From Portulaca oleracea (Eukaryota > Streptophyta > Magnoliopsida > Caryophyllales > Portulacaceae): a stretch of 64,000 nucleotides of DNA. Positions within the stretch are counted from its first letter, which is position 1; every line of letters begins with the position of its first letter. The notes under the pieces are model-generated. The model worked only from the letters and a program-made list of their open reading frames with translations. It had not been told where the DNA came from and did no database searches. A program made the translations under genes and the position numbers. The stretch covers positions 10,801,501 to 10,865,500 of the forward strand of contig CM055868.1 in assembly GCA_029582165.1 (NCBI GenBank). Direction: 5' to 3'. Shown here piece by piece: positions 24,601 to 32,594 of this stretch.

Positions 24601-26437
24601 TGGTGGAAATTGTGCGGTTGATGTGTCATGCTTGCCATAGGTAGTTTGATATTGACCTAGCGACCTGTTAAGTTCGCTGGTGGTTACCCTTGAGATAGGA
24701 GCGCAATGGGCATTGGCAGGCCAAATTTACCCGCTCTAAAAAAAAGTTGGCATAACACTGCATCTATGACATACTTTCTTCATCTGATGCAGTTCATTTT
24801 ATGGCCAGATGACAGAGAGAAGGCCAAGACCTGGCTACACTTGGGTTCAATGATAAGTTGAGAAAACTACAATTTCTGATTTTTGTACCTTTCTAGAAAA
24901 ATTCATGACCTACTAGACAAGCTTGGTGCTAGTAATTTATTAGGTGGGAATGAGTCCTCTGATATTGACTAAGTAGTCTCCTAATGTTATGCCCTAGTTT
25001 GTTATTAAGGAGGTATGTAGTGGTTTAAGCCTAAAGGAAGGAAAAACAAGCTAGACAGTTAAACTAAGTCCTTGAGAAACTCATTTAGACATTTCTTTGA
25101 GCACATATAGACCATAAAATAAAATAAAAACAATTTGAGTTCTATGTATGGTGCATCGAATAACTAACGTAGCCATACATCAATCTACTAAAATAATCAA
25201 ACGTCAACGTACCAAACAAATCAAAAGAGGTTCTCAAAACCTACAATCATAACCAGCCAATCAAAATATAAACTGCAAAGTGTAAGGGGAATCTAAGAAA
25301 GCAATAACAAGGAGAAAAGGAATTGGATCATACCAAGTAGGGGTTCTCCTTAATCTTCTCTATAAGACAAGTTTGGCTTGTAATCTTCGTTAACTATCAC
25401 TAATATTTTAATGAATCTAGCTAATGAAAGCATAAATATGCATTTGTGTTGAAGTTGCTAATGGATGAAAGTGTTTAACCTTAATACAAAGTAGGGAGAA
25501 GCTCCCGAAAAATTACTCCTAATAGTAGCCTAACAAAACCCTAATCAAAGCTCCTAATCCTAACCTAATGATGCCCTGCTCTAAGCTCCTAAATCGTTTA
25601 TAGAAGGGTTTATTTAGGGGAGGAGAAATGATTATTGAATGCATCGTTGTGGTTAAAACAGATAACTGGGGAGAAGCGAAATGGCACAGACATGATAAAC
25701 ACATAGAGCGGGCATGACATGACAGTGTGTGCCATGGCCTACTACGGCCATCACAACCTGTGATTGCCTTCTTATGGTTTTGGACCTCATTCTTGTCCAA
25801 TTCTCAAACCATGTAGATGCAACCATTTAGGGGTCAGTATAAATTCATCATTGCCTTAAAGGCTCCGAAAACAAACCGAACAACTTCAAAATTGTATAGC
25901 TCTCTTATAAACAACAAAAACAGCAAAGCATAATAAATATCTAATATTAGCATTATTAAATGATTAGGTGTTTGGGTTGAAAACAAGCTGCTTTTAAGAA
26001 TTGAACTCTTGGTTTTGCCATTCACTCCTAGTAGTAGTTTGATTCTTTGCAAAGGGTATCCAGAAGGGTTAACAAACAAGCATCATCTTTCACCCTTCCA
26101 TCGAAACTTGTTGCAGGACAAATCAAATGCTCGACGTCCCAACAAAGGGAAGAAGTGGAGGAAAACTAAAATCCAGCTGGTTCCTGCATCATTACATTCC
26201 CCACTGTCAGAGAATGCAGAGGTGCTGAAACAGCCAGAGGGCAGTACAGCGGATCCAAACACTCCTTTGAGGCCAAGGGCTACAAGGTCTGCTGCCTCAA
26301 AAACCAACCTTCTAAGGGACAAAAACTCTGAACAAGGGGAAGAATCTTCTGTAAATAAGGAGCCTGGTGACCGCGCTCGGAGAAGCTCTGCTCCTAAGGC
26401 AAACAAGTCAGAGGAAAAAGAGAATTTCGGGCTGTAG
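4275..26437 (+). CDS. KIN4C: Kinesin-4 motor protein, chromokinesin type (KIN-4C-like)
   Basis: Plus-end-directed microtubule motor of the kinesin-4 family. Twenty-seven coding exons with GT-AG introns join in frame: 4275-4415, 4522-4668, 4815-4967, 5064-5317, 5443-5618, 5921-6045, 6356-6392, 6493-6584, 6658-6774, 6851-6964, 7064-7147, 7233-7434, 7564-7661, 8320-8418, 8500-8613, 8694-8810, 8956-9036, 9214-9285, 9365-9458, 9569-9600, 9765-9850, 22546-22617, 22723-22947, 23361-23502, 23608-23679, 23828-24355, 26117-26437. Total 3,795 bp, about 1,264 residues, no internal stop. Domains: motor about 16-375, coiled-coil stalk about 376-980, Cys-rich motif 1074-1107, basic tail. The start is the first ATG after the 5' UTR and gives the normal short kinesin-4 N-terminus. 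Length and the Cys-rich tail favour KIN-4C over the shorter KIN-4A (FRA1); the paralogue call is from memory of the family. Two microexons (37 and 32 bp) occur, and intron 21 is 12.7 kb. Confidence 0.93.
6658..9850 (+). CDS. KIN4C: Coiled-coil stalk block (exons 9-21)
   Basis: Thirteen short exons, nearly all phase 0, encode a Glu/Lys/Gln-rich, heptad-like stalk for dimerisation. Typical segments are QVEQLQAEL after the neck and [10 protein letters not shown]. An acidic insert ([10 protein letters not shown], exon 12) breaks the coil, as in related kinesin-4 proteins. The introns hold homopolymers: 14 C then 10 T at 7682-7705, 14 G at 8858-8871, and 42 T at 9629-9670. Exon 21 ends in phase 2 and joins exon 22 across the giant intron as GA|G. 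Confidence 0.9.
10309..10736. mobile_element. Tourist-like MITE (PIF/Harbinger)
   Basis: The 428-bp element has terminal inverted repeats GGGTCTGCTTGG (left) and CCAAGCAGACCC (right) and a TAA target duplication on each side (10306-10308 and 10737-10739). Both features are diagnostic of Tourist/PIF-Harbinger MITEs. The interior repeats short purine-rich words such as GGGGTAAAG and GAGGAGTA. No coding potential. Confidence 0.88.
10833..11113. mobile_element. Stowaway MITE
   Basis: Starts CTCCCTCCTTCCCATATT and ends with its near inverse, AATTTGGGAAGGAGGGAG. The right flank is TA (11114-11115); the left flank is CA, a decayed TA. Length 281 bp, foldback, non-coding. Confidence 0.8.
11383..12744 (-). 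repeat. Gypsy 3' LTR (left copy)
   Basis: Begins TGGAGCGTGGCG and ends GTTTCA on the + strand; the adjacent purine tract on the minus strand (12745-12757) shows it is the 3' LTR. The stretch 11970-12490 is rich in CpG words of the form CGTCGCGGTCGCGAC, repeated in variants, while the rest is AT-rich. The end of the pol frame (12597-12977, minus) runs into this LTR. Confidence 0.9.
12597..13994 (-). pseudogene. Gypsy integrase remnant
   Basis: The minus-strand frame 13611-13994 holds the integrase zinc-binding domain (GHFDINKT and CVTCQQSK; His and Cys pairs visible) and the start of the catalytic core ([15 protein letters not shown], with the first Asp). Frame 13423-13776 carries the rest of the core in another frame ([15 protein letters not shown], second Asp). 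Frame 12597-12977 is the C-terminal domain ([18 protein letters not shown]). The frames no longer join. A 40-bp piece near 13156-13200 recurs at 13372-13412, a local duplication within the same region. Confidence 0.85.
13931..14236. repeat. 153-bp tandem duplication inside gypsy pol
   Basis: The segment from ACAACTTGTTTCCC at 13931 repeats from 14084 with a few differences, period 153 bp, ending near 14236. It sits between RNase H and integrase. Because 153 is divisible by three, the duplication alone need not shift the frame. The copies have diverged by several substitutions and a one-base indel, so it is not an assembly artefact of identical reads. Confidence 0.75.
14438..15560 (-). pseudogene. 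Gypsy reverse transcriptase and RNase H remnant
   Basis: On the minus strand, RT pieces lie at 15408-15560 (start of the domain, [11 protein letters not shown]), 15145-15354 ([16 protein letters not shown]) and 14955-15158 ([23 protein letters not shown], and catalytic YLDD at about 14990). The RNase H follows at 14438-14893 ([31 protein letters not shown]). The pieces lie in different frames, so frameshifts separate them. Confidence 0.88.
15814..16373 (-). pseudogene. Gypsy zinc knuckle and aspartic protease remnant
   Basis: Near 16310-16370 the minus strand encodes CFKCQGYGH then, after an in-frame TAG, AYC: a CCHC nucleocapsid zinc knuckle with one stop. The open frame 15814-16302 then contains a retropepsin-like domain with the active-site region [12 protein letters not shown]. 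The Asp-Gly-Gly form of this site is common in plant gypsy elements. The frame continues towards the RT through 15408-15839. Confidence 0.8.
16381..18303 (-). mobile_element. Truncated Ty1/copia element nested in gypsy gag
   Basis: Minus-strand copia remnant: RNase H pieces at about 18002-18303 ([31 protein letters not shown]) and 17050-17175 ([14 protein letters not shown]), a purine-rich tract (GGTGGAGAT), then a 598-bp 3' LTR (16381-16978; minus strand TGTTAAGG...CTAACCA). The 5' part is missing, and with it the middle of the host gypsy gag. The reading frame is split by the Mutator-like element at 17186-17991. Confidence 0.85.
17186..17991. mobile_element. Mutator-like non-autonomous element (MULE)
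   Basis: The 806-bp element has about 115-bp terminal inverted repeats (left GAGTGCTTGATTAAATGTGC, right its near inverse) and a 10-bp direct target duplication AACTTTCTTC (17176-17185 and 17992-18001). The size of the duplication and the long TIRs indicate Mutator type. Removing it restores the copia RNase H reading order (KKV then HTAENTADM), which proves insertion. The interior 17340-17860 looks like a plant 5' UTR and gene start, with pyrimidine-rich tracts and AACCCTAA and TTAGGGTTTTG words. It may be captured host sequence. Confidence 0.87.
18304..18985 (-). pseudogene. Gypsy gag N-terminal remnant and leader
   Basis: On the minus strand a gag-like frame starts with ATG at 18555 ([12 protein letters not shown], then [17 protein letters not shown]) and includes Arg-rich stretches. 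It reads about 84 codons before it is replaced by copia sequence near 18303. The leader lies between the primer site (18972-18983, TGGTATTAGAGC, one mismatch to the Met-tRNA complement) and the ATG. Most of gag is gone. Confidence 0.65.
18986..20365 (-). repeat. Gypsy 5' LTR (right copy)
   Basis: Begins TGGAGCATAGCG and ends ATGCTTCA on the + strand; co-linear with 11383-12744 over its whole 1,380 bp. It is the 5' LTR because the primer site lies immediately to its left. It has the same CpG-rich core (about 19575-20080). Reads through intron 21 antisense to the kinesin gene. Confidence 0.9.
20600..21096 (+). pseudogene. LINE 3' end (zf-RVT, tail and poly(A))
   Basis: Frames near 20640-20720 encode [10 protein letters not shown] then NHLLLHC, the zf-RVT zinc domain. 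The open frame 20711-21022 then gives [15 protein letters not shown] and a C-terminal hydrophobic tail typical of plant L1 ORF2. A run of eight A (21088-21095) closes it. The 5' part is missing, as usual for LINE insertions. It sits in kinesin intron 21, sense orientation. Confidence 0.65.
21990..22223. mobile_element. Stowaway-like MITE
   Basis: Starts CTCCTGCCATTTCTATTTAT and ends with GGATGGAGGGAGGGAG; the subterminal words ATTTGTCACTT and AAGTGGACAAAT are inverted copies. TA flanks both sides (21988-21989 and 22224-22225). 234 bp, older than the other Stowaway copies judging by TIR mismatches. Confidence 0.78.
22546..23679 (+). CDS. KIN4C: Distal stalk block (exons 22-25)
   Basis: Exon 22 restores the reading frame of exon 21 (Glu-Arg-Ala-Lys). 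Exon 23 carries the most conserved non-motor part of plant kinesin-4 proteins, including [10 protein letters not shown] and [12 protein letters not shown] and an RGRW segment. Exon 24 adds a further coiled coil. Exon 25 is short and Asn/Ser/Arg-rich. Intron 23 contains a run of 16 G (23304-23319). Confidence 0.9.
23828..24355 (+). CDS. KIN4C: Acidic and cysteine-rich tail exon (exon 26)
   Basis: The exon starts with an acidic Ser/Asp/Glu stretch (residues about 1000-1022) and then has nine cysteines between residues 1074 and 1107: C-x-C-x5-C-x4-C-x-C-x6-C-x3-C-x-C-x4-C, followed directly by RNR. This spacing and the closing CRNR match the Cys-rich domain of animal KIF4 chromokinesins, which contributes to chromosome binding and can hold an iron-sulfur cluster. 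Function in the plant protein is inference. Confidence 0.88.
24506..24744 (+). mobile_element. tRNA-derived SINE in kinesin intron 26
   Basis: A 239-bp insertion flanked by perfect 15-bp direct repeats AGTTGGCATAACACT (24491-24505 and 24745-24759). It contains a polymerase III box A-like GGTAGCCAAGTG (about 24522), a box B-like GGTTCTAGTC (about 24566), and ends in a short A run. Long target duplications plus A and B boxes identify a SINE. Confidence 0.85.
24760..26116 (+). other. Remainder of kinesin intron 26
   Basis: AT-rich intron sequence without a recognisable element. Open frames at 25519-25800 and 25834-26079 on the minus strand have no protein-like features. The acceptor TTGCAG ends it at 26116. 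Confidence 0.5.
26117..26437 (+). CDS. KIN4C: Basic C-terminal exon (exon 27)
   Basis: This exon adds 106 residues and the TAG stop. It begins with a strongly basic cluster ([11 protein letters not shown]) that could act as a nuclear localisation or DNA-contact segment. It ends SEEKENFGL, whose KEN (residues about 1259-1261) matches the degron of the anaphase-promoting complex. The acceptor TTGCAG at 26111-26116 follows a 1.76-kb intron carrying a SINE. Confidence 0.88.
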   Translation, partial: DKSNARRPNKGKKWRKTKIQLVPASLHSPLSENAEVLKQPEGSTADPNTPLRPRATRSAASKTNLLRDKNSEQGEESSVNKEPGDRARRSSAPKANKSEEKENFGL

Positions 26438-27525
26438 AATTCGTTAATATGACTCCAGTTTCAGAAATATACGGAAGAAACAGGTAAATTTGGGTTGAGT
26501 TGTTAAAACAAGTGAAAATGGGGCATTGACACACAAAAGAACACACCCTTAATCTTGTACATGTGAACTGCATAGTTTAAGGATTTTGATACACTGTCCA
26601 ATTCGATACCTAGGAAAAAAGCTAGTGAATTTTACTTGTTTTCGAGTAGATCCATCCATGCAGTCTCTTTGTTTTATGGAGCAGAGTTATCTTTTTTACT
26701 AGAAATTCAACCTGTAACCGCTTTTCTTGTTTCCTACGTAAGTTGAGGCTGATGTTTGCCTTGATAAGTATGGCTTGCAGCAAGTTAAGTTTGAACTTCG
26801 TGTAGTTTGTGTGTGAGGGGACAGTTTCAATGGTGCAAATCAGTATTTCTTATTGTTGGTATTTTTTTCCTACACGTCGGAATTGATCTTGCAATTTACT
26901 ACATGCTCCTAAGGCACCTGCTCTAAATATGGTTATTGTTCACTCTCAATAATATAATTGTTCACCCATATCCAGTCGGAACACATGTTTTAGGTGCATG
27001 TAATATATATTGATCTTCCCAATATAGAAAAATTTTCTTAAATAGAGATATATGGACCGAATTTCAATTTTGAATGATATGTCACTGCAAAGAAAAAAAA
27101 GAAAAGAATATTTAAACGAACACAAGGTCTTTAGAAAATAAACAAATTACAGTTACTCCCCATCAACTGAAGTATAGGAGAAAGAGAATTTTACACCTGT
27201 TGAATAAGAAATGGCTTTTACCCTACTTAATCTTTGTAATTCTAATAAATAAGTACCATTTCCGGTGGCCAAGTTGTATGAGGTGAATGTTGAGCATGCT
27301 TTGACTGAAATGCCCCTAACTTATAACGGTAAAAGACTGAAATGACCCTCTCTTAAGAGCACCCATAACAGTGAGTTTTAGTTTGACTCATTTATCAAAA
27401 GAGTCAAAATTTATCTTTTTATTTAGATAGTTTTCCAATGGTGATCACGAGTTTGGTTCATACTAATTTAATAAAGTAAACGGATCTTGTTTAATAGTAC
27501 AATTAATTTGGTTATTGTTATGAAA
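26438..27525 (+). other. Kinesin 3' UTR and downstream sequence
   Basis: No ORF. The 3' UTR probably ends within the first few hundred bases; AATAATATAAT near 26946 is a weak polyadenylation-like signal. I see no transposon ends until the LTR at 27526. Confidence 0.4.
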
Positions 27526-27781
27526 CAATTAGTAGGGAAACACAATATGGAGAGAATAATAGAGAAAACAATAGAGAAGAGAGATATTAGAGAAGAGAAT
27601 AGGATGACCTTATTCATAACCCATAAGTAGTATTTATACTAGTTACATAGCAAAAGTTCTGCACAGTATATATTTCGTATAGAAATAAAATCCTCCAATA
27701 TTATATCATCCTAATATATAAAGATACGCAAAAGATATCTAATTAGTATATGGACATTTATATATATAATATTTCATAACA
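27526..27781 (-). repeat. copia-type LTR with polypurine tract
   Basis: A 256-bp segment whose ends form the 10-bp inverted pair TGTTATGAAA and TTTCATAACA. Immediately right of it the minus strand has ATTCAGGGGGAG, the polypurine tract that precedes the 3' LTR in many plant copia elements. So this is a 3' LTR read on the minus strand. The LTR holds repeated GAGAGAATA purine words. Confidence 0.72.
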
Positions 27782-29701
27782 CTCCCCCTGAATGTCCATA
27801 ACCCAAAATAGTATGCGCTATTAAAACCTTACTAGGAAAAACTCAATTAGGAGAAAAACCCAGTGAAGGAAAAAAAAAGGTACAAAATTCTAATATGCAA
27901 ACATATGTTGCCTCATCATAAACCTTTTCGAGGAAAACCCAGTGAGACAAAACCTCAGATAAGGGAAAAAGAGTACAATGCATATTACTCGCCCTGATGA
28001 AAACATCAATTTAGATCTTTCAGGCGATGTAATCTGATTTCATGACTAGCTTCTCAAACATTAAAGTCAAAAGTGACTTGTCAAGTGAATGAATCGAATT
28101 CTCGCCGAGGTGGATTTCTTGCATACTAGCACTGGACCCATATTAGTTGTACCTTCAAGGTATAGAGGTATGTTAGATCATGTATGACTAGCAAGATACA
28201 TTAGCCTTCTAATGTGATTTGAATACGGTATTTCATGATCCAATTACAGTACCTCAGGACTGATGAATTTCTCATAATCTTTTAAGGATTGGAAGAGGGT
28301 TATTTTCATATCAAATGACCGTACCACTACTAGGGTACTTAAAATGGAGTGTTTTGCTCATGCGACATTATTTTAGCACTTTGCTACATAAATTGATTTA
28401 CGCACGGAAGTTCATTTTCAAATTGTGCAACTTGTAAACCAAGGCAATAATAAATTTTACCAAAGTTTCTCATTTCAAATGCTTTTGTAAAGCAATCCAA
28501 TACTTCTGAAACTCTTCGGGAGTCTTAAACATTATTCAACAATTTGGATCCAGATCGATAATTTCCTTTGATTATGCTATGCAATATGCATCTTTAATCA
28601 CAAATTTCGAGTCTAAAATAAATAAAAATAAGAAAAATGGAAGAAATTTAATTTGTGTATTTATATTCAAAGAATGGGTACAATCTCTATGCTTTATTAC
28701 AATGTGACAAAAATAAACTCATTTGATTCGATCTCCGAATTTATGACTTGATGGTAGACCGGAACAACTTCAATCTTCACCAAGTCTTGTATGGTTAATC
28801 TCTACAGCAATGACACTTCTATGTGTTTGTTGTTGGAGTCCAGAGAGAAAGTGCTTGAATCATTAATTTTCTGACCCTTTAATGAAGGGATATCTCTGTA
28901 TTTATAGAGAGTAGTCTCTTGTGGTTGTGCCTTTGACATGTTAGTCTTCCTAGACCTTTGACCGGGCTTGCAACTAAAGTTGACTTGATAGTTCATCTGA
29001 GGTGGTAAATTTGACGGTTGACTTGAGAGTCTTCGCATTGACCTAAGAGTTGGGTTGCTGGCTTGCCAGTCATCTTGGCCCAATAAATTCAATTAATTAA
29101 TCGGGCTAATCCAAATTAATTAATTTAAATATGATTATTAATCTCGGCACATAATTATTGTTATTTTTTTGCGCCTACAAAGGTACACTGTCAAGTGTCT
29201 GAGAGCAATTGTCGTATTGACTCTTTTTTTTTCTCTGTCTTGGCAAACTGTTGAGTGCGACTAACGTGTTGACGTACATTTTTTTAGACTTACCTTGTTA
29301 GACTATTGACTTGATCCCTTGTTTGGTCAATGATACCTGAGCTGTCAATGTTCGATATTTAGCAACTAATATTACTGAAATTTGTATCAATGAGCACTGA
29401 TATTTCTATGCATATACTTAGCACATATTAACTTGGAAAACACTTGCCAAATAGTGGCATCCAGCGTATGATCCCATTCTCTTTGATTGGGAATTCACTT
29501 CCCTTAATTTGCAATTGTATCAACGTCTTCCACACCAAGCTTTGGTTTTCATTAATCAATCGGTAGGAATTAGCAAAAATATATAAGAACTTTCCAACTT
29601 CAGTGCCCCTGGATCTTATTACAATCATAATCCGTCCTTTTTTTATTTATTTGCCTTTTCTCTTGATAACGATCTTCCCCTTGAAGAATAAGTAATTGGA
29701 A

Positions 29702-29704
<3 letters not shown>
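27782..29704 (-). other. Unclassified retroelement tail and possible second LTR
   Basis: Just inside the LTR the minus strand has CACTGGGTTTTCCT and AGGTTTTAATAGCG-like words found downstream of pol in Tnt1/Tork-type copia elements. No RNase H remains. Around 28654-29179 the minus strand has an LTR-like order (TGTAGG start, TATAAATACAG near 28900, AATAAAG, ACACA end), but no primer site, purine tract or target duplication confirms it. The frame 28802-29092 has no recognisable domain. 29180-29704 shows nothing. Confidence 0.3.

Positions 29705-29754
<50 letters not shown>
29705..29754. repeat. (TA)n microsatellite
   Basis: About 25 TA units. It abuts the GGGAGCGG terminus of the inverted-repeat element at 29755. 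Similar arrays occur at 31098-31145 and about 37827-37878. Confidence 0.95.
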
Positions 29755-29756
<2 letters not shown>

Positions 29757-31094
29757 GAGCGGATCCTGTAGGAAGAAAAGTACAGTAGGAAGGTAGGAAG
29801 AAGGGATCGAGGGCGTACATATATGATCTTATGGCTGGAAATAAAACTACTTTCTGGCCCATAAAACAACTAGTGGTTTTCGGAAATAAAATATAATAAA
29901 ATAAAATCAGTTAGATAGATATGATTAGCTAGAATCATGCATGGAATTAGAGAGCTAAAGAAAGAGAGAGGGAGATAGATTGCTTTCCCTAAATTGTAGG
30001 GATTAAATTATCTAAATTTAATTCCATTAACTAAAGAAAAAACAGATGTTATCAAATTTTAGGGATTGTATTTCGTCCAACATAATCATTGATTGTTACA
30101 CTCCATGACCATACCACTAATATCCATGACCACACTCCCATAAGTCAAAACTATATCAACGTTTTCAAGTTATATTTGTGATGTTACTCCCTAATATCCA
30201 TGATCATACTTTATTATATAGATATGATACATGTATTTGTGTACAAACAGTTAACTTTTGTAGCCCTTAAAAAGGTACAAGTTCCCTAATATCCTATGAC
30301 TACTAATATCCATAACCATACACCATGACCACACTATCCATAAAATATGACCATAGTGTGTTCAAAGTGAGTACAAATTTATACAGAGTGTGGACAAAAT
30401 TATACGGCGTGTGGACAAATTTATGTAGTGTGTTGGGTATATATATTGAATATGACCACAGTGTGTTAAGAGTGCGGACAAATTTATATTGAGTATGGAA
30501 AAATTTATGCAATGTATAGGGTATATCTAAGTGTATATTTCAAAGATGTTGGGTTCAAGTGTGGACAAATTTATTCAATGTATGGTCATGGACATTAGGG
30601 ACTATGGTCTTGGATATAATGCGACAATAAAAATATAATTTGATTTAGGGATGTGTGGTCATGTATATAGGAGAGTGTGGTCCTTCATATAATTTGATAA
30701 CATTGACATAACTTTGATTTATGAGAGTGTGGTCATAGATATTAGGAAGTGTGGTCATGAAGTATGTGAGAATCAACGATGATGTTGGAGGAAACAGACG
30801 CACGACAAAATCCTTGTAGAATGTTGACTTCTATTCTTTTTTCTTTAGTTTTTTTTTTTAAAAAAATAATTGAATTAAATTTGGATAACTCAATCGCTAC
30901 AATTTAGGAAGTAAATCCATCTCTCTAATCCATATATTATAACTAATTGATTTTATTTTATTTTTTTCCGAAAACCACTAGCTGATTTATGGGGAAAGAA
31001 GGTGGTTTTATTATCAACCATTAGATTAGATTTGTACGCTTCAAATCGCTTCTTCCTACCTTCCTACTGTATATTTCTTTGTACAGGATCCATT

Positions 31095-31097
<3 letters not shown>
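29755..31097. mobile_element. Long-TIR element between TA arrays
   Basis: A 1.34-kb element whose ends are inverted copies for roughly 250-300 bp: left GGGAGCGGATCCTGTAGG, right its near inverse ending GGATCCATTCCC. The inner TIR parts also match (CTAGTGGTTTTCGG against CCGAAAACCACTAG). It lies exactly between two TA arrays. The interior (30050-30840) is non-coding and repeats the words TGTGGACAAATTTAT, CCATGACCA and TGGTCATGGA in both orientations. Mutator-like or foldback element; class not settled because the TA repeats hide any target duplication. Confidence 0.75.

Positions 31098-31145
<48 letters not shown>
31098..31145. repeat. (TA)n microsatellite
   Basis: About 24 TA units separating the element ending at 31097 from the one starting at 31146. 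Confidence 0.95.
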
Positions 31146-31148
<3 letters not shown>

Positions 31149-32225
31149 AAATTGGATTCTAATAATCCCTACTTTTGCAAATTGGATGACAATAATCCCT
31201 ACTTTATATTTGTATTGTGGAGGTCCAAAAAAAAAAAAATTGTATTGTAGTGGTCATAAATCCATCACCACATTCTTTTTATTTTTTCATGCGGGTAATT
31301 GGATTCTAATAATCGCTACTTTCACCAGTTGGACAATGGTGGATCATACTTTCACTTTGTATTCTAGTGTTCCAAAAAAATAAAAAAAATTGGATTGTAA
31401 TGAGATATTTTCAAGAGAATCATAGATTTTGTGTTGCATTTGATTCAAAACTTAGTATAACACTTTACAATGATTTTTAATGAATTTACAGCGTTTCTCC
31501 CAATTTTTTTTCATTTTTTTTCATTTTTTTACTATTTTTTACAATTTTTTCACTTTTATTATTTTTAAAAATCATAATAATTATTCGGAGTCTCAAAAAA
31601 ATAATTTAAAAAATGTTTTAGAAACTACAATTCATTAACTTTCTAGGGGTAGGAACGAAAAAAATAAAAACGATATAGTGTAGGAATGAAAAAAATAAGA
31701 AGAATGTGGAGGTGGATTTGGTACCACTACAATCCAATTTTTTTTTTTTTGGGACCACCAGAATACAAAGTGAAAGTACGGTCCACCATTGTTCAATTGG
31801 TGAAAGTAGGGATTATTAGAATCCAATTATCCTTTTCATGCCTACCCCATATTGTTTTTGTTTTTTTCTTTCCTGCCCCCAGATAGGTAATGAAGTATAG
31901 TTGCTAAAACATTTTTTTTAAATTATTTTTTTAAGATTTCAAGCAATTATTAAGATTTTTTTAAAAGGAATAAAATTGAAAAAATCATAAAAAATAGAAA
32001 CAAAATTGGGAGAAATGCTGTAAATTTATTAAAAATCGTGGTAAAGTGTTATACAAAGTTTTGAATCAAATGCAACACAAAATCTATGATATTTAGGATA
32101 TACTCTCGATTATGCCCCACTACAATACAATTTTATTTTTTTTGGACCACCAGAATACAAATTTAAAGTAGGGATTATTGCCATCCAATTTACAAAAATA
32201 GGGATTATTAGAATCCAATTTCCCC
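31146..32225. mobile_element. GGGAAATTGG-type inverted-repeat element (outer copy)
   Basis: Left end GGGAAATTGGATTCTAATAA; right end is its inverse. The arms stay inverted past the GGTCCAAAAAA tract. Inside it a second element of the same type (31293-31832) has inserted with its own 9-bp duplication. The outer interior, 31870-32110, is an inverted relative of the interior of the nested copy (GGGAGAAATGCTGTAAATT against AATTTACAGCGTTTCTCCC). Non-coding; Mutator-like by analogy with the nested copy. Confidence 0.72.
31293..31832. mobile_element. Nested Mutator-like MITE with 9-bp duplication
   Basis: A 540-bp element with about 90-bp TIRs (left GGGTAATTGGATTC, right GAATCCAATTATCC) flanked by perfect 9-bp direct repeats TTTTCATGC (31284-31292 and 31833-31841). 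The 9-bp duplication assigns this TIR family to the Mutator superfamily. Confidence 0.85.
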
Positions 32226-32339
32226 ATATGTGTATATATCAATTATTTTATCTTTATTTGTAGATATTGGGCTGAATTTTGATTGGTTGGATTTATCTTT
32301 TTATGTTTATTTGTAGAAGCTCACGTGAGTGAAGAAAAA

Positions 32340-32379
<40 letters not shown>

Positions 32380-32504
32380 TTTAGGCGTGGAAACACAAAA
32401 GCAGCTGCACATTAAACACTACACCATTTCCAAAACTCATCATTTGGGTTTGGAAAAATCGAAAAGAGCAGCCATAGATGTTCCTTTTCACAAAATTTGA
32501 ATGA

Positions 32505-32594
<90 letters not shown>

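Noticed and set aside
4275..26437. Assignment of the kinesin to KIN-4A (FRA1)
   Set aside because: The predicted length of about 1,264 residues and the KIF4-like cysteine cluster fit KIN-4C better. KIN-4A is shorter, about 1,035 residues from memory.
29600..29869. ORFs encoding long Ile-Tyr repeats (also at 31002-31250 and 37789-38052)
   Set aside because: They are translations of (TA)n microsatellites and have no protein features.
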